Of a DNA stretch of 31,230 bases, positions 1 to 9,205 are shown in pieces; the first letter of the stretch is position 1, and the number at the start of each line of letters is the position of its first letter. Below the pieces are notes generated by a model. It had not been told where the DNA came from. It was given only the letters and a program-made list of their open reading frames with translations, and made no database searches. Made by a program: the position numbers and the translations under genes. The DNA comes from Brachionus plicatilis (lineage: Eukaryota; Rotifera; Eurotatoria; Ploima; Brachionidae), in NCBI GenBank assembly GCA_010279815.1, contig QEOQ01000123.1:789878-821107 (forward strand), read 5' to 3'.

Positions 1-376
1 ACATGATATCTCTTACCATTCGCTCCATCCACTTACAAGGAAGTCATAGATATAGGTATGTAATTACCAGCATTACTTTTTCTACTTTTTTTAAAGACTA
101 GATTGATTTCAGTCGTCAGACGCTTGGTATTCTGCTGTTAGCTAATGAACGTGCTAAGAATGTCACCGAAAGCCTCTGAAAAGACCAATACGTAGCTTTT
201 TACTATCAAGGGATGAATTCCATGCATTCCTGGTGATTTCCGAGGGTTTAAGCTTTGAATGTATTTATGAATATTTACAGTTGAAATAGAATCAGCGTTG
301 ATCTCGCCCATCATTTATCTCTTGCCGGGTTGGTTCTGATCCTGAGTCGAGAGGCTCGGAACGAGCTTTTTTTTCT
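1..376 (-). pseudogene. Degenerate non-LTR retrotransposon reverse transcriptase fragment
   Basis: Read on the minus strand, about 100 codons match the start of a CR1/Jockey/L2-like reverse transcriptase. Key pieces are LNPRKSPGMHGIHP (usual form LNPxKSPGPDGIHP), then FKKSRKSNAGNYIPISMTS (usual IFKKGxKxDxxNYRPISLTS), then KWMERMVRDIM. The reading frame is broken: there is an in-frame TAA near position 160, a frameshift near 30 (a second stop appears if it is ignored), and another frameshift near 305. Upstream, residues such as EPLDSGSEPTRQEINDG fit the variable linker before the RT core. The fragment runs off the left edge of the window, so only the N-terminal RT blocks are visible. It is a dead copy. 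The clade is a guess from motif style. Confidence 0.75.
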
Positions 377-397
377 TTATTTTTGGATCCTATCGGT

Positions 398-736
398 TAG
401 GGCATTGTGAATATTGAAACAAAAAACAAAAACAAAAATTTTAAAATGAAATAACTTTTTTACTATGAGTCTAAAAATTTTTCTGCAATAAATGAATCAG
501 CTGATGCAAACTTTGAACTTTGAGTCTCTGCAATAACTCTGAAATTTAATTTTAATGATTTTCTAAAACATTTAGTACTTTGCAGACTTGCAGAGTTATT
601 GCAGAGACTAAATTTGGGTGATAAAAAATTTGTATCAGCTGATACATTTTGCAGAACAATTTTTAGACTCAAAGTAAAAAAGTTATTTCATTTTAAAATT
701 TTTGTTTCTGTTCTTTATCAAAATTCACAATCCCTA
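398..736. mobile_element. MITE with long imperfect terminal inverted repeats
   Basis: The two halves fold back on each other almost end to end. The left arm (about 398-540) is repeated in reverse complement by the right arm (about 591-736), leaving about 50 bases as a loop. The ends read TAGGGCATTGTGAAT on the left and ATTCACAATCCCTA on the right. Taking TA as the duplicated target gives termini GGG(C)ATTGTGAAT, as in Tc1/mariner-type MITEs. Inner landmarks shared by both arms include ATTTTAAAATGAAATAACTT, CAGCTGAT and GAGTTATTGCAGAGACT. It carries no transposase. It lies next to the reverse transcriptase remnant. Confidence 0.8.
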
Positions 737-1069
737 TTATATGAACAATTCTTGTCTCTCGTTTACTGAACTTTTAATTCACTTAATCTGAAAATTGTTC
801 ACCTGAAAATTTAGAAAAAACTATAGGTAACATTTAAAAATAACAAATAAAATGACAAAATTTATTCATTTTTTTATTTTTTTAATTTTTGCGATTTTTG
901 CGATTTTTCATCATACCCCAAGAGGTGTCTTTTGAAATGAATAATTATAATATATGTAAAATATAAGTAAAATTAATTTTTTAAGCAATTTTATTTTAAA
1001 TTTTTTTAAGGATCCCAAAAATTATATGAAAAATTTATTTGATTTTTATTTAATTAAATAAATAAAACA
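737..1069. other. AT-rich spacer, 3' flank of PIGW
   Basis: No gene is visible. The part nearest 1070 is the 3' untranslated flank of PIGW and holds AATAAA-type polyadenylation signals on the minus strand around 1040-1055. A short tandem of TTTTTGCGA lies near 888-908. Confidence 0.5.
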
Positions 1070-3249
1070 CTACTCTTTCTTTGTTGATTTTAAATTAAAC
1101 AATTTATAAAAATTATAGGATAGTAGAAATGTGATAAAAACATAAAAAAGAAGAATAATGATTGCAAATATATCAGGAGTATAAAGAGTTTTAATACTTA
1201 AATTAACAAGTCCAGTCATTAAATTGGAAACAATAAACACAACAAGACCAACAAATTTTGAATCTACCACTTTTGCGAGAGAAAAAGTTTCGCTTATCAA
1301 CAATGTCAAATTTTGGTCATTTATTTGTACCCACGTTTTAATAACAAACAAAACAATTATCATTATCAAAGTAAACATAAATGTACCAGAAAATAACTTA
1401 AATATAAATTAATTTTTTTTTCAAAAATTTTGATTTCAGACTTTACCGTGAGTAATATGAAGCTCATGTTACATAAGCGTCTTGAAACCGCTTGAACATT
1501 TGAACTTGAATATTGCATTAGAATCCAAAATATAAAATCGATTAAAATCAAGTTAATCACACATTTAAATGCTTTATAAAATGGTTTACTTTGACCTCTA
1601 AAGAAAAAATATAAATTAAAGTTTTAAAATATTTTTAAATTTTTTAAATTCAATTCGAGAAAGACTATTTAGCTTTTATTTTAAATACAAAATTTTATAT
1701 CATATTTGTTAAATTTTGTTACTGCAAAAAGTCTATTAATTCGGCTCAGAGTTGTTTAAAAGTCCCAAATAAAAGTCCAAGTCCAGAATTTTTTTTTTAA
1801 ATTTGCTAGATCAGGCTTCATATCAAAAAATTTATATACTCTTGGGTTGTCTAATGCAATAGATTTTCCATATATCAGAATTTTGTTGCAATTTTAGCAT
1901 AAATTTCTTCTTCAGTATTCAAAATTTTAAAGCCTGGACTTGGACTTGACATGAGATTTGTGACTTTTGAACAACCCTGATTCCGCTATTACTAGATTTT
2001 AATCTTGATCAAATTTTCAGAAGATAGCAGATAATTTGCAGTGTAATTTCCAGTGAAACACTGCTGAAATGTATTTTTTTTCTTAGTTGATTTAACATTT
2101 TATTCAAAAAAGTTCTCAAGATTTTTTTGAATTGAACTGAGTAAATTTAAATTTAAAAAAATTTACTGATCCTATAAATTTTAATTAATTAATTACCTTT
2201 CAGTGACTATTTTATTAAGTCTTAGACACAAAGACTTAAATGCTAAATAAATAGCCAGATACCCTGCGCAGCTAAAAATCCCTTCTTTATTCATATCTAT
2301 AAAGCTGTTAAAATCTCTTTTTTCCACGAATAAATATTGTGAATAATTTTTTTTTGTTAAAAAATATTGATAATAAAAAGAGATTATTGCGGACAAAATT
2401 GCTGTTCTGATTGAACTTTGCTTTGTAATTGGTTCAAGAATGTTTGACGCGATTTTTACCACCACAATTGTAAATAAAAAATTCCAATGAATACCATATT
2501 CACTGACATGCTCTACATAATTAGTGGATTTTACAGACAATAATCTAAGACATCCGATTAAAATAAGGATACTTGAAGCCTTAAATTCCTCCAATAAACC
2601 TGACACGAAGCTTTCTGATCGCTGCAATCGATCATTTCTGATTATCTTCATCGAATGAACAGCGATGTACATTCCAACACCAAGGTCCATAATTGAGATG
2701 CCATATTTTTCCGTTTTAGCCAAGTAACGAGGAAAAATTTTAAAATCAACAGCTAAAATTGATATAGTAGTGAAAACATAAAGTAAAACACGAAAACTAC
2801 TAATGGTCAATTTTACAATCAATGTATCTATTTCTTCGGGTAGTTTATTGTTCGATTTAAGGCTTTTTTTTGCTTTTGATATTGGTAAATAGATGACCAC
2901 GCAAGTTAGAATAATACCATAGATAAAATATTCCGACCATTTTTCGTAAATTGTGCAGAGAAAAATCAAAGGAACAAGAGCAAAAATATAATCAAGCAAG
3001 AAAGATGACCTTAAAAGTAAAATGGAATTTGGTAAATCTAGCCACAATTAGTTTTTAAACTTACCAGAAACCAATTGAATAGATCTTTTTCAAAGAGTAA
3101 AATTTGAGAATTAGCTGAATTTTGATTAAAATCGATAAGAAATAAACTAATGGAACTAAAATCAATATGTTAAATATTCTGTCTATTGAAGTTCCATTTA
3201 GATTGCTGACAAAATTGAGTTTTTCAAGTCGGTAGGTTTCGTCATCCAT
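1070..3249 (-). CDS. PIGW: GPI-anchor biosynthesis inositol acyltransferase PIG-W
   Basis: The product acylates the inositol of glucosaminyl-phosphatidylinositol, an early step of GPI-anchor assembly in the ER membrane (family knowledge). Exons, in transcript order: 3249-3065, 3009-2197, 1597-1447, 1396-1070. They close in frame to 491 aa; human PIG-W has 504. Introns are 55, 599 and 50 bp. Landmarks: FVSNLNGTSI at residues 13-22, ILAVDFKIFPRYLAKTEKYG at 146-165, EYGIHWNFLFT at 232-242, NKEGIFSCAGYLAIY at 302-316, NVQAVSRR at 366-373, and SNLMTGLVNLS at 440-450. These are the conserved blocks of the PIGW/GWT1 family, and hydrophobic segments fill most of the protein. Exon 2 begins after TTTTAAG at 3010; the nearer CTAG would create a stop, so it was rejected. 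The ATG at 3249 precedes the conserved N-terminal block. A hAT-type MITE sits in intron 2. Confidence 0.95.
1747..1979. mobile_element. hAT-type MITE in PIGW intron 2
   Basis: The termini are CAGAGTTGTTTAAAAGTC on the left and GACTTTTGAACAACCCTG on the right, inverted copies of each other and starting CAG(R)G as hAT elements do. Flanking 8-bp direct repeats are ATTCGGCT (1739-1746) and ATTCCGCT (1980-1987), 7 of 8 matching, the target-site size of hAT transposons. A further inner inverted pair is AAGTCCAAGTCCAG and CTGGACTTGGACTT. At 233 bp it cannot encode a transposase, so it would depend on a relative elsewhere. Confidence 0.85.
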
Positions 3250-3465
3250 TTTTGAAATTAACCAATTTAAAAATTTTTTCTTAGCAACAAAATTGAAAAT
3301 TCAATGAAAGCTATTCAGCATTGATCATGTGTTCTAAATTTCAAAGGATTCTTAACAAAATATTAAATATAATTAAATAGGATCAAAAGCTAAAAGGACA
3401 TCTAAAAATAAGAAAAATAAAATGAATCCTATAACAAATCAAATAAATTAAAAAAAAATATTTTT

Positions 3466-3515
3466 ATATTTTTATTATTATTATCTTAGAAGAGCTAATG
3501 CTCGACACAGATTAA
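3466..3515 (-). repeat. Possible 3' tail of a non-LTR element
   Basis: On the minus strand a GAGCATTAGCTC hairpin is followed by (ATA)n-type tail repeats (AGATAATAATAATAAAAAT). A similar hairpin-plus-tail, GAGCTTTAGCTC then GGCACAGATAAAACAAATAA, is at 14129-14165 on the plus strand. Hairpins followed by short tandem A-rich tails are typical LINE or SINE 3' ends. No coding part is attached, so this is tentative. Confidence 0.3.
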
Positions 3516-4020
3516 AATAATGGTTTTGTGAAGTTCAGTACAAAAGAACAGAACAAAATGATAAAAAATTAAAAATTTTTACAAGAAGTTAAAAATTATT
3601 TTCGTGAATTCAACACGGTGCCATATGCATGGTTGAATAAATTTTCAAAGTCTGTTAAACTCTGAACATTAAGAAGAAATTAAACTTCAATATTTTTGAG
3701 CGTTGTGTATTTTGCAGAGATTATGCACATAATTAGAAGGCTTTAATAAATATAAAATAATTAATCTTAAAAATTTGTTTTAAATTTTAAATAAATAAAA
3801 TTCTAATAAGTACGAAAGTGGTTTATTTTTCAAAGTTATAACCAATTCTAAAATTTGTGAATCCATAATGTTTGAAGCTGTATTTTTGACTTTCTGGATC
3901 AGCTTCGTTTTAAAAAATTAAAAATTTTATCATCAAACTTGACAATCTTTGGAATATTTTTTATTTTTTGTTTGACTCAGTTTTGAATTTCATAGTAAGC
4001 TCGCTCTGATTCACTAATGC

Positions 4021-4184
4021 TATCGTATTCCCTCGTTCGATTATGCCGCACCATACATTAAGCTACCATCTTTTGAACCATGCACCAAATTACATCTCAC
4101 CCATTCTAAAATATTTTTAATTTGATTTTTTAATTTGCATGTCCTAGCTTGTAGTGCAGCATAATCGAACGAGGGAATACGGTA
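4021..4184. mobile_element. Short MITE with about 28-bp terminal inverted repeats
   Basis: The left end TATCGTATTCCCTCGTTCGA is mirrored by the right end TCGAACGAGGGAATACGGTA, and the pairing extends inward through TTATGC(C/T)GCA. Both ends carry TA, consistent with a TA target duplication, although TA is palindromic and abundant here. Length is 164 bp, with no coding capacity. The C/G-containing termini stand out from the A/T-rich surroundings. Confidence 0.8.
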
Positions 4185-4477
4185 TTTTTCGAATTAAATC
4201 AAATAAATAATTTTATAATTATTTGAAAAAAAAATAGATATAATATTTTGAATAATTATAAATAATTATTTATTGACTGATGTATAAATAACAGATAAAA
4301 ATTTGGAATCAAAGGCCTAAAAAATACACAAGGTTTTTAATTTTCATTATTAATCTTCATTTTTTTAAAATTAATATGTAAAAATTAAAAATTAAATAGT
4401 TTTAGTAGAATTGTAAAATGTGCTAGCTAGTGAGTGAGTTGTCAGGCACATTTTGGAAGTTTATTTGTCTAAAAGCT

Positions 4478-4900
4478 TCTTTTATTTGGCATCTTGAAGT
4501 TGTTGATTAATTCAATATATCATTTCAATTCAAAGAGTTTATCTTTAGATATTAATGATTCTAATGAAAAATGCTTTACATGTTATCGAGATTTAAAAAA
4601 AAAATTTTTATTTCAAAAACATTTTATTACTTATTTGGAATTTTAGTATTTTAAATTCATTTTTAAATTTAATTTTAATTTTGAGTAATAGATACATTAA
4701 TCTTTAAATTTATTAAAAAAATTTTTCTAAATCTATTGATAAAATCGATTTTTAAATTTAAATTTCTTTAAATTGATTTTTGGTAGAGTTTATTTTGAAA
4801 TTTTTTACTTCAAAAGTATTTTTTAATATCTAAAGGTAAACTCTATGAATTGAAATGATATTTTGAATTGGTCTTCAACTTCCAGATGCCTTTTATTTTG
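4478..4900. repeat. Imperfect inverted repeat, about 420 bp
   Basis: The left arm (about 4488-4560) contains GGCATCTTGAAGTTG, ATATCATTTCAATTC and GAGTTTATCTTTAGATATTA. The right arm (about 4820-4890) contains the reverse complements with a few changes: TAATATCTAAAGGTAAACTC, GAATTGAAATGATAT and CAACTTCCAGATGCC. The middle is A/T-rich with weak further symmetry. It looks like an old foldback or MITE. The outer ends and target duplication could not be fixed. Confidence 0.65.
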
Positions 4901-5886
4901 CAAAAAATGTTTTACATCAATTCAAACTTTTTTCGGACTTAAATTTTTGAAATTTACAAAAAAAATCTAGCCATAAATCGTAGACGAATGTTTACTCCAT
5001 CGATCGCAATGATTTTTTTTAAATTAAAGTAAATTTTTTCAGTTAGCAATTTCTAAATAAATTTTTATGATCTGAGTTTAAATTCCAGAAGTGTTCAGAA
5101 TAAAATAATCTTATACCAAGGTTTGTGATTTGAGGTGCTATAAGAATTTTTGAACTAAAATCAGTAATATAAAATGATAAATTTTTTGTATTGTTATTTC
5201 ATTACTTTTCATATTAGCTAATGTTTTCTATTCATTGTGAAATGAAGTAAATAATCAATTATTAAATATTCATGAAATTAAATATATGATATTTAATATA
5301 TTTCAAAAAATAAATATATAAAATATCAATAATTAAAATAAACATCCTTTATTTTATCCTAAAAACCAGATAATTTAGTTATTTTGAACAAATGTTGGTC
5401 AACAAATACAAACCAACAATTTTGAAAATTAAATTGTTCTATATTTTTTTGTTTTTGCTCACAAAAACAAGTAAACAAGAAAACAAACAATAGAACTCTT
5501 AATTCTAATAAATATTTTAGATTTTTCAAATCATTATTATTTATCGTCTTTTTTACAAAAAAGAACATGTTTTCACAAAATACCTTTATAATAAAGAAGG
5601 ATTACCTAAAAATTCTAAGCATCAATTGAGCTCTAAAAAATATTAAATACTATAGAAATTATAATAAAATATTAATTTAAATACAAAAGTAAAAAATAAG
5701 ATTTTGTTTTTTTTTAAATTTAAGCATAGCTTAAGATTTTAATTGACATAAAAACAACAATTGACTTTTATTCTAAATTTTGCTCGCTTAATATTTTTTA
5801 AAGCTCAGTTTAACTATACTATAAAATAAAATATAATTTAGAAATAATTTAAATTTTTTTTTCAAATTTACTGAGCATAATTCAAA

Positions 5887-7125
5887 ATGGTGAGAATTTG
5901 AAATAAATTAATTTATTTTTATCCTGATTAACTAATTTGGAAAATTTTAGTCTAAATATTTTAGCGAAAAGGATATTGAAAGTAAGAAGTAATCAAAAAG
6001 GCTTTAGTTAAACTGTTTTTTTTCAGTATATAGACAATGTTACAAGCTTTATGCCAAAGAAGGAACTGTTCCATCGGCTGAAAAACTCGGATTTGTCATG
6101 AGATCTCTAAATTTTAAACCAACAAAGACAGAACTTGAAAGTTATTTTAATAAATACAAGAAAGAAGGTTTTTTCCAAAAATTTGTCTAAATTTATTTAA
6201 ATTTAAATTTTTTTCTTAAGACGCTCAGATTGATTTTGCTGAATTTTTAAACATTCTTCATGAACATATTCAAACTGAAAATGCTAATGACGAAATTTTG
6301 AATGCTTTTAGAGCTTATGACGTTAACAAAAAGGGATACTTGACAATCAAGGAGCTGAAAGCTATTTTAACTCAAACTGGTGAAGCCCTTTCCAACAGAG
6401 ACGGTAATTAAATAAAATTTTGTCCATGATATTTTAAAATTTCAATTGATCAGTTGTCAATTCTCTTGCTCTAAATTTTCCAGAATTTTAATTTTCTGAG
6501 TTTTATTTACTTTTTGCATAAGAATTCAATTTAAGAATTTCCGAAAAATTAAAAGAGATTTAAAGTGAAGTTTCTATTTTATAATTATATTTTTACTTTT
6601 TAATGATTATTATTGCTTCATTTTTTATTTGTTCTATTTCTGAAGCTCTCATTAAAATTTTTCGACAAAAAAAACAAAATTTTTTTAAAGTTATTTAAAA
6701 AACCAGTTCAACTTTATTATTAAAAAAAAAATTAATTTTAGGAAAAATAGGATAAAATAATGAAAAAAAAGAATCATTTTACTCAATCTTTTATTTAAAC
6801 GTTATTTATAAATTTAATAATAAATAATTGCATTATTTCAATTTTATACCTTTTCATAATTTTTATAATATAATTTATCAAACAAAATACTTAATACTTA
6901 GAGATAAAAGTGTGTTAAATTAAGGACACTGAGTTCTGTCATGAGCCTATATTTATTAAAATAACAAAAAGTAAATAGAACTAGAAGAATTTATTAAAAT
7001 ATTTAAAAATTTTAATTATTTTAGTTGAAATGATTATTCAAGAAGTAAACGGGTCAAATAGAGACGATAAAATTAATTATGAGAAATTAATCAAAGTTTT
7101 GTCTACACCGTTATCCAGTTTTTAA
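5887..7125 (+). CDS. CALML4: Calmodulin-like protein 4 (EF-hand light chain)
   Basis: Exons: 5887-5889, 5951-5981, 6027-6167, 6221-6403, 7025-7125, closing in frame to 152 aa (human CALML4 is about 153). The first coding exon is the start codon alone (ATG|GTGAGA), a layout known from calmodulin-family genes. The protein begins MSKYFSEKDIEIYRQCYKLY and has four EF-hand-like units. Only the third loop (residues 92-103, DVNKKGYLTIKE) looks near-canonical, with D1, N3, G6 and E12 but lysine at position 5. Loops 1, 2 and 4 lack the acidic ligands. In vertebrates CALML4 is a light chain of myosin-7b in the brush-border adhesion complex; that role is carried over by homology only. An essential myosin light chain or another divergent calmodulin relative is the alternative. 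Confidence 0.85.
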
Positions 7126-7528
7126 AAAAAATCAATTTTATACATATTTTAATACCGATTAAAAAAAATTAAATTATATTCTTTTTAATAAATTTAAATT
7201 AACATTTTGATACTTAAATTCTTACTGGGATACCAGTGGTAAAATTTTTTGAATAATTATAAATATAAATGGCTTAAAGATCAATTTTCTGACATAAACA
7301 AATTTAATCTAATGCCTCATAATTTTTCAATCTTATTTCACATTAAATTTCAAAAATTTTAAATAATGGTCATTAGAGAATTAATAATTTATTTTTATTA
7401 AAATAAAAACAAATTGAAAAATTTGAACTGTTAAGATTTCCTAAAATAAAATTAACAAGCCTTTTGCTATTTATATTTTTAATATCAAAAATTTTTGAAA
7501 ATCAAATAAGGTTGTTCAAATATTCAAA
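7126..7528. other. Spacer between CALML4 and SLC34 genes
   Basis: This is the 3' flank of CALML4 and 5' flank of the next gene on the same strand. AATAAA-like signals occur near 7185-7190. A small perfect hairpin, CTGG-GATA-CCAG, lies near 7226-7237. An in-frame TGA at 7496-7498 separates the SLC34 start codon from anything upstream. Confidence 0.5.
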
Positions 7529-9139
7529 ATGAACGAGCTAGATTCAATAAGAATAATGACCGAGAGTGATGATACGAAACAAGAAATTATTCAAAGCGAT
7601 TCAATGCCATGTAGAGAATGGAAAGAATATGACAGCAGTGAAAAAAAATTATTTATTTTCAAATCCTTTGCCAAATTAATAACCCTATTATTTTTGCTTT
7701 ATTTATTTTTAATTACCTTAGAATTGATTACAATCGCAGTTATACTCATAACGCCGGCCTTTTTAAAATATCAAAACATCCTTAAAAATTTATTTTCCGA
7801 TCCTATCACTGCCTTATGCTTAGGCATACTTACTACATCTATTCTTCAAAATGCGGCGGCCACAACTTCAATAATAATTACAATGGTTGGAACTGGTCTG
7901 ATTTCATCAGTCAAAAATGCTATTCCTGCAATTATGGGCTCAAACATTGGAACATGTGTCACCAGCTCTTTCGTTGCGTTGACTTTGTCAAATAATTCGA
8001 TATCACTTGGAAGAGCGTTTGCTGCCGCTACTCTAAACGACATGTTTAACATTTTGACAACTCTAATCTTGCTTCCGACTGAGATTTTTTTCAATATTCT
8101 ATCATCATTAACCGAAAAAATTATTAAATTTATCAACTTTGAGGAAAAAAAATTACTTAAAGACTTAAACATCATTGGAAAAATTCAAACTCCATTTACA
8201 AATTTGCTTATACAGATAGATAAAAGTGAATTAGATCGGCTAGATAATAGATCAACTATTGCTTTAAGATATTGTGGAAAAGATGGATCGAATTTTACAG
8301 AAGAATGTAATTATTTAGCAATGCCGTTGGTAAAAAACTATGGAGACAACATAACTGGGTTCATTTTTTTAATCGCATCTACACTTCTCTTGTTGATTAT
8401 TTTTTTTTGTATTGTCAAAGTTCTAAGATTGATTATAGCGGGTCCAATAGCTCTATGGGTTAGTAGAGCTATCAATGCCGAATTTTCAGGTAAATACAAA
8501 TGGCTAATGCATCTAGTTCTATTTTTAATTGCTTTTCTGGTAACTTTAATTGTTCAAAGCTCTAATTTAATTACAGCTACGTTGGTTCCATTATGTGGTA
8601 TCGGCGCAGTCAGCCTGCAAAGAGTTTATGTAATGATAATGGGCTCAAATATTGGCACTACAGTGACTGGTATTTTGAGTGCACTCTCTCAACCTGGTTG
8701 TACTCTGAAAAAATCGCTTCAACTTGCTTTGGTCTATACATTGTTCAATTTGCTTGGCGTCATACTTTGGCTCCCCATACCGCTTCTCCAATTTCCAAAA
8801 AAAATTGCCAAAAATTTGGGTAATCAGGCTTTTATTCACCATTGGTTTATAATAACCTATATCTCTTTATTTTATTACATTACACCTCTGATTATTCTTT
8901 TAATTAGTCTTCTTTTTTTTAATTATAGAATAATATTCATTCTATTAATCGTAATTGTATGTTTAATAGTTTTGTTAGTCTACATTTTAGTTGTAAGATA
9001 TTGTTTTGTAATTTTGCCAGATAGACTTAAGAATTTTTTTACTTTTAAATCAATTGGAAGTTCAAATTTTCATAAAAAACTCTATGCATCTGAATATGGT
9101 CGTGTTTTGAGACGATTAAGCTCTGTTGATACCTCGTAG
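7529..9139 (+). CDS. SLC34A: SLC34-type sodium/phosphate cotransporter, intronless, altered QSSS motifs
   Basis: This is a 536-aa membrane protein with the SLC34 (NaPi-II) fold of two inverted repeats. Repeat 1 has SILQNAAATTSIIITMVGTG (104-123) then IPAIMGSNIGT (132-142). Repeat 2 has IVQSSNLITATLVPLCGIGA (341-360) then IMGSNIGTTVTGILSAL (370-386). The large outer loop keeps GKIQTPFT, a Cys pair (C249, C260) and possible N-glycosylation sites at N240, N255 and N274. The C-terminus has ILPDRLKNF as in the family. The family QSSS signatures, which help bind sodium and phosphate, read QNAA (107-110) and QSSN (343-346). The A-x-A-x3-D signature tied to electrogenic transport is kept (A165, A167, D171). 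The gene has no coding intron, unlike all its neighbours. Phosphate transport is likely by family, but substrate or ion coupling may differ. Confidence 0.9.
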   Translation: MNELDSIRIMTESDDTKQEIIQSDSMPCREWKEYDSSEKKLFIFKSFAKLITLLFLLYLFLITLELITIAVILITPAFLKYQNILKNLFSDPITALCLGILTTSILQNAAATTSIIITMVGTGLISSVKNAIPAIMGSNIGTCVTSSFVALTLSNNSISLGRAFAAATLNDMFNILTTLILLPTEIFFNILSSLTEKIIKFINFEEKKLLKDLNIIGKIQTPFTNLLIQIDKSELDRLDNRSTIALRYCGKDGSNFTEECNYLAMPLVKNYGDNITGFIFLIASTLLLLIIFFCIVKVLRLIIAGPIALWVSRAINAEFSGKYKWLMHLVLFLIAFLVTLIVQSSNLITATLVPLCGIGAVSLQRVYVMIMGSNIGTTVTGILSALSQPGCTLKKSLQLALVYTLFNLLGVILWLPIPLLQFPKKIAKNLGNQAFIHHWFIITYISLFYYITPLIILLISLLFFNYRIIFILLIVIVCLIVLLVYILVVRYCFVILPDRLKNFFTFKSIGSSNFHKKLYASEYGRVLRRLSSVDTS

Positions 9140-9205
9140 AGAAAAATTAAAATTTTTTTTTAAAATTATTTATTTATAAATAAAATTGTAAATAATTCAT
9201 GTTTT
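9140..9205. terminator. Shared 3' end region of convergent genes (polyadenylation signals on both strands)
   Basis: Only 66 bp separate the stop codon of the SLC34 gene (+) from that of the SNX19-like gene (-). AATAAA occurs on the plus strand at 9179-9184 and on the minus strand at 9169-9174. The two 3' untranslated regions probably overlap. Confidence 0.6.

Larger units (their letters stand above)
3250..5886. other. Spacer between divergent PIGW and CALML4 genes
   Basis: The two neighbouring genes point away from each other, so both promoters should lie here. No coding exon is recognisable. The spacer contains a possible LINE 3' tail near 3466, a 164-bp MITE at 4021-4184 and an imperfect inverted repeat at about 4478-4900. 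The rest is A/T-rich with no motif I can name. Confidence 0.5.

Noticed and set aside
463..672. 69-codon minus-strand open frame
   Set aside because: It lies wholly inside the palindromic MITE at 398-736 and reflects the repeat, not a gene.
3010..3064. CTAG acceptor giving a shorter PIGW intron 1
   Set aside because: It joins TG to A and makes an in-frame TGA; the TTTTAAG acceptor restores the conserved sequence.
4030..4180. GTTCGATT and similar boxes as a tRNA gene
   Set aside because: They belong to the MITE terminal repeats; no cloverleaf can be drawn, and no tRNA was found elsewhere.
5359..5568. 69-codon minus-strand open frame
   Set aside because: Low-complexity Phe/Lys/Asn-rich translation in A/T-rich spacer, with no homology I recognise.
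7846..8175. 109-codon minus-strand open frame
   Set aside because: Shadow of the SLC34 coding sequence.
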